Made by a program: the position numbers and the translations under genes. The notes under the pieces were generated by a model. The model did no database searches. It worked only from the letters and a program-made list of their open reading frames with translations, and was not told the DNA's origin. Below, in pieces: positions 1 to 6,441 of a DNA stretch of 14,893 nucleotides. How positions within the stretch are numbered: the first letter of the stretch is position 1; every line of letters begins with the position of its first letter. The DNA is from Tannerella sp. (GTDB lineage: Bacteria; Bacteroidota; Bacteroidia; Bacteroidales; Tannerellaceae), in NCBI GenBank assembly GCA_031275525.1, contig JAISOP010000204.1, positions 1 through 14,893 of the forward strand, given 5' to 3'.

Positions 1-1
1 G

Positions 2-523
2 AAATTCTTTGTTGGACTTTCCTCCCTGCCGCCGATTGCGCCTTACGGCATACAAATCGGCGGTACCGGCGCGGCAGGCTGGTATGTACGGGTGCGCACC
101 AACATGGTTTTCCCCGTCAGTAATACGAATCTCGACGGCGAAAAGATTGAATATACGAATGAACGTATTCCCGTGTTCGACGCCCGGGACGAGATGTATC
201 GCTACCTGCCCGGAAAACAAAAAAGCTTATGGATGGGGACGGCCGGGGCTGTTTTCAAAGTTGCACCGGCGCTCTGCCTGTCGGCGGGCGTCGGATACGC
301 ACAGTACGAAGAAACGTATGAATACGAGAAAATTGACCGGATCACAGGCTTGCCGGGCGAGAGAGGCCGGGCCGTAAACAAGGATGTTTCGTACCAGAGC
401 GTGGCCATTGATGTAGATGCGATGGTTATTCTCGGAAAAAGGTTTTATGGGACAGTCGGATGTAGCGTGTTAAATCTGAAATTCATCTACCCGAACATAG
501 GTATAGGTATTTTCTTTAACTAA
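2..523 (+). CDS. Probable outer-membrane beta-barrel protein, 3' end only
   Basis: The reading frame is open from the first bases of the window to the stop at 521-523, so the start lies outside; about 173 residues are visible. The protein is rich in glycine and aromatic residues and shows alternating amphipathic stretches (YGIQIGGTGAAGWYVRVRTN, LWMGTAGAVFKVAPALCLSAGVGYAQY) ending in a hydrophobic GIGIFF segment. That pattern suits the last strands of a small outer-membrane barrel of the porin-like or OmpW-like kind common in Bacteroidota. The stop is only 12 bases before the next ATG, so it is probably co-transcribed with the lipoprotein at 536, and the two may act together at the cell surface. 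I recognise no specific family. A secreted non-barrel beta protein is the main alternative. Confidence 0.6.
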   Translation, partial: KFFVGLSSLPPIAPYGIQIGGTGAAGWYVRVRTNMVFPVSNTNLDGEKIEYTNERIPVFDARDEMYRYLPGKQKSLWMGTAGAVFKVAPALCLSAGVGYAQYEETYEYEKIDRITGLPGERGRAVNKDVSYQSVAIDVDAMVILGKRFYGTVGCSVLNLKFIYPNIGIGIFFN

Positions 524-535
524 AGCAGGAGCAGG

Positions 536-2719
536 ATGAAAAGAACAAAATATATCGGATGGCTAACCGGCTTGTTGCTGGGCGTTTTGACGGGCTGTAT
601 GGAAAACGTAACGTTGGACGCGGACGTGAAAAACGCCAAGGCGCCGGAGTTGACGGGTATCGGCGAGTCCACGAAAACGGCCTCTTCCATCACCGTGAAG
701 GCATCCGTGACGAGTGCAAACGGATATGAAGTGACGGAGCGGGGTTTTTGCTGGGGTACCGGTGAAACACTTGAACGCGGAACGGATAATTTCATCCAGG
801 TAGGCGCGGGCGTGGGCGAGTTCAGCGCAACCATCGAGAACCTGCTGGGAAATACGAAATACTACGTCCGGCCGTATGCAATCAATCAAGTGAACATCGC
901 CTACGGTGAACAGAAAGAAATAGATACGAACAGCGGACTAGGCTCCGTCAGGACATTCGCATCCTATGACATCCATGCCACTACGGCTGTTTGCGGCGGC
1001 GTTATCGGCTCCCCCGGCGAAGGAAGCATCCGCGAGCGGGGCATTTATGTGTCTTCATCGGCCGACATGACGGCAAACAGGGATTCGGTTCCAAGTGCGA
1101 TGGAAGCCGACTCCTTCATTTGTAACGTATCCCGGCTGAGACCCTTGAGCCGCTATTACGTGCAGGCGTATGTCAAGAATACGTTTGGTTCCTTCACGGG
1201 CAGCATCGATTCCTTCACCACTACGGACGGACGGCCGAAGATGGATACGGTGTCGATTATCGACCATGTCAACTCCGGATACACCGACGTGACGGTATTC
1301 TCGGCGATTCTGGAACTGGGCGATGCCATGTTCATCTCACGCGGTTTCTTCTGGAGCGAATCCCCCATGCTCGATACGGCAAGTATCCTGCGGGCAGACA
1401 GTATCGTGACCACCTCCTCCGGCCCAAACACCAACCTGCAATTCGTCGGGCAGTTGGAAAACCTGAAACCGAAAACCAAATATTATGTACGTTCCTTTGC
1501 CAAAAACGAGTTCGGAATGGGATTCAGTCCCGAGAAAGAGTTTTACACGAAAAGCGAGATGCCGACCATTGAGACCCTGTTGCCGGAAGCAACCGCCGGC
1601 GGCACCGTCATCCTGCGCGGCAAGCTAATTGACAGGGGGAAGACTTCCGTCACCTCAAGCGGAATATGTTACTCCGCTACGCTTTCGGACCCGGAGCTTG
1701 AGAATGGAGGAAACCGCATAGACGTTCCGCTGGATGCCTCCCAGCAGATCCGGATAGAGCTATCCGGCTGGAAGGGAGGCACGATTTATTATGTCCGTAT
1801 GTTTGCGACCAACGAGGATGGGACTTCCTACGGCAATGTAGAAATCCTTGAAACGCCGCGTATCTTCGGCAGCGGACTGGCGGCATTCCCTGGGGCGCCG
1901 CTTATACAGGGTTCGCCGACCTACTTCTCCATCGGCGACAGGGCCTTCTTGCTGGGCGGTGACCTCGGTTCCGCATATAGCGACAAATTGTGGAGCTATG
2001 ATAACCTGAACGGCGAGTGGAAGTGGAGCCCCCTGGCCTCCTACTCTTTCCTGGCGCAAGACTCCCTCAAATGGCAGGCAGCCGCCACCTATGATACCAA
2101 CGTATATCTCCTGGGAGGATTCAATAGCGCTTATGAGCCGCAGAATCTCTTCATGCGCTACAACACAAGCAGCAACATGTGGTATATCTATCATTCTCCC
2201 GGTCCGGATTCGGCCTATTCCCGGGTGGGCTTTCAGTTTATGGACAAGGCCTGTTTCCTGGGAGGGAGGAAAGACACGGCCAAGAATGAAGTATGGGCCT
2301 TTGAGGTGTTCCCGCCGAATGTCTGGTCGCGGAAGGCGGACTTTCCGGCAGCGCAATACGGCGGAATGGCCGTAAACATCGAAGGTACGATTTACGCAGG
2401 TTTGGGGAAAAATACGGACGAGGTTTGCAACAAGCAGTTATGGAAGTCGTCCGACCTGGACCTCTGGACGGAGGAACCTTCCTGTCCGGCCATCACGAAC
2501 GGTATTTTGGCCGGAGTAGCCTTTAACGGCAACATCTATGTCATTGACGAAGCCTACTATATCATTGAATATAACCCCTCCACCCAGCTCTGGCGTGTAA
2601 AATCGCGCCTGCCGGCAAACAACCGGAACATTCACTGCATGTATGTGTTGAACGGGGCCATTTATATCGGTTTGGGAATGAATAGCCTGATTACCTACAA
2701 TCCCTCATGGGACAACTGA
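536..2719 (+). CDS. Lipoprotein with four Ig/FN3-like modules and a C-terminal kelch-like propeller
   Basis: The protein has 727 residues. Its N terminus is a lipoprotein signal: basic MKRTK, a hydrophobic core, and the lipobox LTGC with Cys21 as the acylation site. Four modules follow (about residues 28-130, 133-231, 232-340 and 340-442). Each has an RGFCWG/RGIYVS/RGFFWS/SGICYS motif and a later YYVRPYAIN/YYVQAYVKN/YYVRSFAKN/YYVRMFATN motif, a pattern of fibronectin/Ig-like domains in Bacteroidales surface proteins. From about residue 450 to the end there are roughly six kelch-like blades (AFLLGG..LWSYD, VYLLGG..RYN, ACFLGG..VWAFE, IYAGLG..LWK, IYVID..IEYN, IYIGLG..ITYN). The modules suggest a spacer carrying a propeller used for binding, probably anchored in the outer membrane. 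No catalytic motif is visible and the ligand is unknown. The start follows a purine-rich stretch 12 bases after the preceding gene. Confidence 0.85.
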   Translation: MKRTKYIGWLTGLLLGVLTGCMENVTLDADVKNAKAPELTGIGESTKTASSITVKASVTSANGYEVTERGFCWGTGETLERGTDNFIQVGAGVGEFSATIENLLGNTKYYVRPYAINQVNIAYGEQKEIDTNSGLGSVRTFASYDIHATTAVCGGVIGSPGEGSIRERGIYVSSSADMTANRDSVPSAMEADSFICNVSRLRPLSRYYVQAYVKNTFGSFTGSIDSFTTTDGRPKMDTVSIIDHVNSGYTDVTVFSAILELGDAMFISRGFFWSESPMLDTASILRADSIVTTSSGPNTNLQFVGQLENLKPKTKYYVRSFAKNEFGMGFSPEKEFYTKSEMPTIETLLPEATAGGTVILRGKLIDRGKTSVTSSGICYSATLSDPELENGGNRIDVPLDASQQIRIELSGWKGGTIYYVRMFATNEDGTSYGNVEILETPRIFGSGLAAFPGAPLIQGSPTYFSIGDRAFLLGGDLGSAYSDKLWSYDNLNGEWKWSPLASYSFLAQDSLKWQAAATYDTNVYLLGGFNSAYEPQNLFMRYNTSSNMWYIYHSPGPDSAYSRVGFQFMDKACFLGGRKDTAKNEVWAFEVFPPNVWSRKADFPAAQYGGMAVNIEGTIYAGLGKNTDEVCNKQLWKSSDLDLWTEEPSCPAITNGILAGVAFNGNIYVIDEAYYIIEYNPSTQLWRVKSRLPANNRNIHCMYVLNGAIYIGLGMNSLITYNPSWDN

Positions 2720-2778
2720 CCGGCAAGGAAGGAAAAACAAACAACCGGTAACGGCAGACACAGCGACCCTAAACAAGA

Positions 2779-2839
2779 AATCCCGTCAGACAGGAACATG
2801 GCCGACATTGGAGGACAGATGACCCTATCTAACGGGATT
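2779..2839 (+). other. Imperfect long-range hairpin downstream of the lipoprotein gene
   Basis: AATCCCGT at 2779-2786 is matched by ACGGGATT at 2832-2839. The stem extends inward (CAGACAGG against CCTATCTA) with two A-C mismatches. A pyrimidine stretch, CCTCTTT, follows. It may be the 3' end structure of the upstream transcript, but the loop is long and there is no clean T tract, so a terminator role is only possible. Confidence 0.3.
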
Positions 2840-2867
2840 CCTCTTTGTCGCCCGTGTGTTTTGGAAC

Positions 2868-3085
2868 CTGCACGCGGCATGGACTCGTGCACAGGCCACT
2901 CCTGATTTAGAATCATATCCACTCCTAACCCGGGACAGCACCCACTCCTAACTTAGGACTGCACCCACCCCTAACTTAGGACTGCACCCACCCCTAACTT
3001 AGGACTGCATCCACCCCTAACTTAGGACTGCATCCACCCCTAACTTAGGACTGCATCCGCTCCTAAGTTAGGATCGGGTATACTC
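2868..3085. repeat. Array of eight 23-bp tandem repeats with a CCTAA-C-TTAGG dyad in each unit
   Basis: Units start at 2902, 2925, 2948, 2971, 2994, 3017, 3040 and 3063, an exact 23-bp period. The unit begins CTAACTTAGG and continues ACTGCAYCCACYC. With the preceding C, the core CCTAACTTAGG is an 11-bp dyad around one central base. Units 3-4 are identical to each other, as are 5-6, while units 1, 2 and 8 are diverged, as expected of internal amplification. The last unit carries the dyad with its centre inverted (CCTAAGTTAGG). The array is preceded by CTGCACGCGGCATGG (2868-2882) and a possible degenerate ninth unit (2879-2901). The minus strand has repeated GGGGTGGG tracts. Function is unknown; it could be a binding-site array or a neutral tandem repeat. 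There are no variable spacers, so it is not CRISPR. Confidence 0.9.
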
Positions 3086-3133
3086 CCGGCATAGCGCTGT
3101 AAATCAACAGGAACCTCTCTTCGATGGCTTCCG

Positions 3134-3147
3134 GGGATGAAAATCCC
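3134..3147. other. Short perfect hairpin GGGAT-GAAA-ATCCC
   Basis: A five-base-pair stem is closed by a GAAA tetraloop, in the stretch between the tandem array and the promoter. It lies upstream of the proposed transcription start, so it would not be in the operon leader if that promoter is right. Nothing else gene-like is seen in 3086-3211. Confidence 0.35.
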
Positions 3148-3211
3148 TCGCATGGAGAATGAATGGGATTGCGCTTCATGCGGTGTGCGGGATTTGCGGC
3201 CACGCGGTGAA

Positions 3212-3231
3212 AATACCACACACGGGGTATT
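3212..3231. promoter_or_regulatory. Candidate operator: inverted repeat overlapping the -33 region
   Basis: AATACC (3212-3217) and GGTATT (3226-3231) are perfect 6-bp arms separated by 8 bases. The right arm overlaps the TTG (3230-3232) taken as the -33 element of the sulfur operon promoter, where a repressor or activator could act. The dyad is short and could be chance. No regulator gene is seen nearby. Confidence 0.35.
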
Positions 3232-3260
3232 GCCCATTCTCCACAAACAGAGTATCTTTG
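3230..3260 (+). promoter_or_regulatory. Bacteroidota-type promoter for the cysK-encapsulin operon
   Basis: TATCTTTG at 3253-3260 fits the Bacteroidota -7 consensus TAnnTTTG exactly. TTG at 3230-3232, 20 bases upstream, fits the -33 element at normal spacing. Transcription would begin shortly after 3260, leaving a leader of roughly 45 bases before the ATG at 3311. Confidence 0.65.
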
Positions 3261-3310
3261 TTTCCATAAATAGCGATGCGGGGAATATACATGTAATAAC
3301 AAGAATCATA

Positions 3311-4252
3311 ATGGCGAATATAGCGAAGAATATTACGGAACTGATAGGTCATACGCCGTTGCTGGAACTGACGGGCGTGGAAAAGGCGCAGGGTTTGGCG
3401 GCGCAAATCCTTGCCAAACTGGAATATTTCAACCCCGGGCGTAGCGTGAAAGACCGCATCGGCCTGTCGTTGATTGAAGAGGCGGAATGGAAGGGATTGC
3501 TGAACCGCAAGAGCATCATTATCGAACCGACGAGCGGGAATACGGGTATTGCCATCGCATTGGTGGCTGCCGCAAAAGGCTACCGGACCATCCTCACGAT
3601 GCCCGATACCATGAGCCTGGAGCGCAGGACGTTGCTTAAGGCCCTGGGTGCGAAGCTGGAACTGACGCCGGGACACGAAGGAATGGGGGGCGCTGTCCGC
3701 TATGCAGAGAAGTTGCACGCCTCCATCCCCAATTCCATTATCCTGCAACAGTTCAAGAACCCGGCCAATCCCGAAGTGCACCGCCGGACGACGGCTATGG
3801 AAATCTGGAAGGATACGGACGGGAGGGTGGACATCTTCGTGGCCGGCGTGGGCACGGGAGGAACCGTTTCGGGCGTGGGCGAGGTGTTCAAACGCCTCAA
3901 CCCGGCCGTCAAGGTGGTGGCTGTCGAACCGGCCGATTCGCCCGTGCTCTCGGGCGGTAAGTCCGGCCCCCACCGGATACAGGGTATCGGCGCCGGCTTT
4001 ATCCCCGACACGTATGACCCCCGTTTTGTGGACGAGATCTACCGGGTGCAGAACGAAGAGGCCATCGAGACAGGGCGCGAACTGGCGCTGACCGAAGGAT
4101 TGCTGGTCGGCATCTCTTCGGGTGCGGCCGCCTTCGCCGCCATCCGGATCGCCAAACGGCCCGAAAACAAGGGCAAGATCATCGTCGTCGTCTTTCCGGA
4201 CACCGGCGAACGCTACCTCTCTACCGTATTGTTTAATCAACCAACCCAATAA
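3311..4252 (+). CDS. cysK: Cysteine synthase (O-acetylserine sulfhydrylase)
   Basis: This PLP enzyme makes cysteine from O-acetylserine and sulfide. The N terminus is typical of the family (ITELIGHTPLLEL). NPGRSVKDR supplies the PLP lysine, Lys47. EPTSGNTG (about residues 72-79) is the substrate loop, GTGGTVSG binds the cofactor phosphate, and GISSGAA lies near the C terminus. The 313-residue length is normal. The frame stays open upstream to an ATG at 3137, but the start at 3311 is chosen because it matches the family N terminus and follows the promoter at 3230-3260; the extra 58 residues resemble no known extension. It is the first gene of the operon, 15 bases before the DsrE-family gene. 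No serine acetyltransferase gene is in the window, so O-acetylserine must come from elsewhere. Cysteine synthase (srpG) also neighbours the srpI encapsulin on the Synechococcus plasmid, which supports a functional link. Confidence 0.95.
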   Translation: MANIAKNITELIGHTPLLELTGVEKAQGLAAQILAKLEYFNPGRSVKDRIGLSLIEEAEWKGLLNRKSIIIEPTSGNTGIAIALVAAAKGYRTILTMPDTMSLERRTLLKALGAKLELTPGHEGMGGAVRYAEKLHASIPNSIILQQFKNPANPEVHRRTTAMEIWKDTDGRVDIFVAGVGTGGTVSGVGEVFKRLNPAVKVVAVEPADSPVLSGGKSGPHRIQGIGAGFIPDTYDPRFVDEIYRVQNEEAIETGRELALTEGLLVGISSGAAAFAAIRIAKRPENKGKIIVVVFPDTGERYLSTVLFNQPTQ

Positions 4253-4267
4253 TTAACAACACTGCTT

Positions 4268-4741
4268 ATGGCAAAGAAATTATCAATCATCAGTTTCAGC
4301 GGCGACTTCGACAAGTTGACCGCTGTTTTTACGCTGGCTACCGGCGCAGCCGCCACCGGCTATGAAGTGAACCTCTTTTTTACCTTCTGGGGGCTGGACG
4401 CCATCAAAGGGAAGAGGGGACGGAGTTTCACCGGCGGCACCGCCCTGACCAAGCTCTTCGGCTTCTTGATGGGAGGGCTGAAGGTGGCTCCCGTCAGCCG
4501 GCTGAATTTCTGGGGCGTCAGTCCGCGTATTTTCCGCCGGCTGATGCGGAAAAACAACGTCGCCACGCTCGAAGAACTGGTAGAGGCGGCCAAGGCGCTG
4601 GGGATTAACTTCTATGCCTGCGAGATGGCAATGCATATCCTCGGGCTGGGGAAAGAGGATTTTATCCCCGAAGTAAAAGACGTATTGGGCGTTGCTTCTT
4701 TCCTGCAACTCTCCGACGGCGGACAAACCCTTTTTATCTGA
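4268..4741 (+). CDS. DsrE/DsrF/DsrH-like sulfur-carrier family protein
   Basis: The protein has 157 residues and no signal peptide, so it should be cytoplasmic. The start KKLSIISFSGDFDKLTAVFTLATGAAATGYEVNLFFTFWGLDA fits the Rossmann-like fold of the DsrE_2 group, in which GxxxK-type residues and an FFTFxGL segment recur. Near the C terminus, FYACEMAM carries Cys118, the only cysteine, at the position where this family has its conserved and presumably persulfide-carrying cysteine. GVASFLQLSDGGQTLFI is also a typical ending. Characterised relatives (TusD, DsrE) pass sulfane sulfur between proteins, often together with TusA. A TusA-family gene starts 6 bases downstream, so I infer a relay pair. 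Direct sulfur transfer here is inference; some DsrE_2 proteins have no proven activity. Confidence 0.85.
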   Translation: MAKKLSIISFSGDFDKLTAVFTLATGAAATGYEVNLFFTFWGLDAIKGKRGRSFTGGTALTKLFGFLMGGLKVAPVSRLNFWGVSPRIFRRLMRKNNVATLEELVEAAKALGINFYACEMAMHILGLGKEDFIPEVKDVLGVASFLQLSDGGQTLFI

Positions 4742-4747
4742 TACGCC

Positions 4748-4984
4748 ATGGCAATTTATCACTTGGACATCACGCGGGACCATTGTCCCATGACTTTTGT
4801 GAAAATAAAAATCGAGCTTTCCAAACTCCAAGAGGATGACGAGCTTGAAGTACTGCTCTGCGAAGGCGAGCCGCTGGAAAACGTCCCCCGCACAGCCAGG
4901 GAACAGGGCTACCGGGTGGTGGACATCCAGATGGTGGGGGATGCTGTTTTTAAAGTAATCATCAAGAAACAAACAAACGAATAA
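4748..4984 (+). CDS. TusA-family sulfurtransferase
   Basis: The protein has 78 residues, the normal size for TusA. Residues 12-20 read HCPMTFVKI, the family's active-site region, with Cys13 as the sulfur-accepting residue. The canonical CPxP is CPMT here, a variant I also associate with TusA-like proteins near other sulfur genes. The rest (LEVLLCEGEPLENVPRTAREQGYRV followed by FKVIIKK) fits the two-layer alpha/beta fold. Known TusA proteins accept sulfur from a cysteine desulfurase as a cysteine persulfide and hand it to a DsrE-type partner or to molybdopterin and tRNA-thiolation pathways. Here the desulfurase and the DsrE-family protein are both in the same operon. A second cysteine, in LLCEG, is not a known catalytic position. 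Start by ATG 6 bases after the previous stop. Confidence 0.9.
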   Translation: MAIYHLDITRDHCPMTFVKIKIELSKLQEDDELEVLLCEGEPLENVPRTAREQGYRVVDIQMVGDAVFKVIIKKQTNE

Positions 4985-4995
4985 CAAACGATCCT

Positions 4996-6435
4996 ATGGA
5001 AAAAAATGATTTGCAACGCAGCGTGACGACATCGACCGCACGCCGGCTGGCCACTACGACCAAAACCCCGCCGCAGATGGGGTCCATCACCCCGCGGCTC
5101 TTACTCAGGTTACTGCCCTGGGTACAGGTTGATTCGGGAACGTACCGCGTCAACCGTACGAAAGTGGAACTCAAACGCGCCGAACGTATCGACGTGGAAT
5201 ACTACGAGGGCGTACCGGCTTTCAGTACCGGTTCCTTCCGGCGGATTCCCCTCTTTTCGCATATCAACAAGGACATCGTCAACCGCCTGGCCAAGAAGTT
5301 CGAGATCGAGGAAGTCCCGCTGGGCGGCTACCTGATTAAGGAAGGCAAGGACCGGCAGAAGTTCTTTATCGTCGCACGCGGGCAGGTGGAGGTCTATAAC
5401 AAGGGGCTGCACGGCGAAAACCTGCGCATCGCCCTGCTTTCGGAAGGCGAATATTTCGGCGAGGCCGACATCCTCTCCGACAAGCCTTCGTCGGTCACCG
5501 TCCGCGCCGTCACGCCGGGCGTATTCTTCACCCTGAGCGGCTCCGAGCTGGAAAGCATCATCGAGGAAGTCCCCAATTTCCGGGAAGAATTCCAGAAAGC
5601 CGTGGACGAGCACCTCCGCCTGCGGGCCACGGTCAACACGCACGGGGAAAAGCATATCGACCTGGTCTCCGGCCACGAGGAAGACAATATCATCCCCGAA
5701 ACCTACATCGACTACGAGGAAAGCCCGCGCGAGTATTCCCTCAATACCCTCCAAACGGTAGTCCGTGTACATACACGCGTGTCCGACCTCTACAACAACC
5801 CCTACAACCAGTTGGAACAGCAGATGCGCCTGAGCATCGAGAGCGTGCGCGAACGCCAGGAGTGGGAATTGATCAACAACCGGCATTTCGGCCTGCTGCA
5901 CAGCGTGGAACCCGGCTACCGCATCACTCCCCGCTATGGTGCGCCTACGCCCGATGACCTGGACGAACTGCTCTCGCTGGTATGGAAAAACCCCTCCTTC
6001 TTCCTCGCCCATCCCCGCGCCATTGCCGCCTTCGAGCGGGAATGTACCTGGCGCGGCGTGCCCCCGGTGACGACCAACGTCTTCGGGACCGCTGTGATCC
6101 TCTGGCGCGGCGTACCGGTTATTCCCAGCGACAAACTGGAAATCAAGGGACAGTACCTGACCAACCGCGGCGTGGGGACGACGGAGATCATCCTGGTACG
6201 CACCGGAGAGAGGGAACAGGGCGTGGTCGGACTACACCAGGCCGGTATCCCGGGCGAAATAGCGCCCAGCCTCTCGGCGCGGCTCATGGGACTGGACAAG
6301 TTCGGCGTCGCCTCCTACCTGCTGACCAAATACTTCTCGCTTGCCTCGCTGACGGATGACGCCATCGCTGTACTCGAAAACGTGGAAGTCGGCTTCTATC
6401 ACAATTACCAGCACCGTAACGCGGTCGAAAAATAA
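4996..6435 (+). CDS. Family 2 (SrpI-like) encapsulin shell protein with inserted cyclic-nucleotide-binding fold
   Basis: This 479-residue protein is predicted to self-assemble into an icosahedral HK97-fold nanocompartment. The N-terminal arm (STARRLATTTKTPPQMGSI, then LLLRLLPWVQVDSGTYRVNR, about residues 13-54) is the signature of Family 2 encapsulins. Residues about 82-210 form a CRP-like domain: FRRIPLFSHI, then FFIVARGQVEVY, then GEYFGEADILSDKPSSVTV (151-169). The capsid fold resumes from about 240 to the end (SLNTLQTVVRVHTRVSDLYN, SLVWKNPSFFLAHPRAIAAFERE, LTNRGVGTTEIILVRTGE). Known Family 2 shells without the insert are near 320 residues, which matches the extra length. In the phosphate-binding cassette Glu156 is kept, but the usual PRAAT arginine is Ser165, so cAMP-type binding is doubtful. 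Only one cysteine, Cys350, is present. It lies 6 bases before its likely cargo, the desulfurase. The family call is strong; the ligand and contents are inferred. Confidence 0.93.
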   Translation: MEKNDLQRSVTTSTARRLATTTKTPPQMGSITPRLLLRLLPWVQVDSGTYRVNRTKVELKRAERIDVEYYEGVPAFSTGSFRRIPLFSHINKDIVNRLAKKFEIEEVPLGGYLIKEGKDRQKFFIVARGQVEVYNKGLHGENLRIALLSEGEYFGEADILSDKPSSVTVRAVTPGVFFTLSGSELESIIEEVPNFREEFQKAVDEHLRLRATVNTHGEKHIDLVSGHEEDNIIPETYIDYEESPREYSLNTLQTVVRVHTRVSDLYNNPYNQLEQQMRLSIESVRERQEWELINNRHFGLLHSVEPGYRITPRYGAPTPDDLDELLSLVWKNPSFFLAHPRAIAAFERECTWRGVPPVTTNVFGTAVILWRGVPVIPSDKLEIKGQYLTNRGVGTTEIILVRTGEREQGVVGLHQAGIPGEIAPSLSARLMGLDKFGVASYLLTKYFSLASLTDDAIAVLENVEVGFYHNYQHRNAVEK

Positions 6436-6441
6436 CGGGCC

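Noticed and set aside
2902..3085. CRISPR array
   Set aside because: The repeat period is 23 bp with no unique spacers between units and no cas genes; it is a plain tandem repeat.
3174..3190. Possible inverted right-hand copy of the CTGCACGCGGCATGG block upstream of cysK
   Set aside because: Only about 10 of 14 bases agree, which is too weak to separate from chance.
3137..3310. 58-residue N-terminal extension of CysK from an upstream ATG
   Set aside because: The extension would span the predicted promoter at 3230-3260 and resembles nothing; ATG 3311 matches the usual family start.
3176..4249. 357-residue minus-strand ORF over cysK
   Set aside because: It lies antisense to a clear cysteine synthase gene, has no recognisable motifs, and is rich in Arg, His and Gly as expected of shadow frames in GC-rich genes.
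5110..6012. 300-residue minus-strand ORF over the encapsulin gene
   Set aside because: Antisense shadow of a well-recognised shell protein with no family resemblance of its own.
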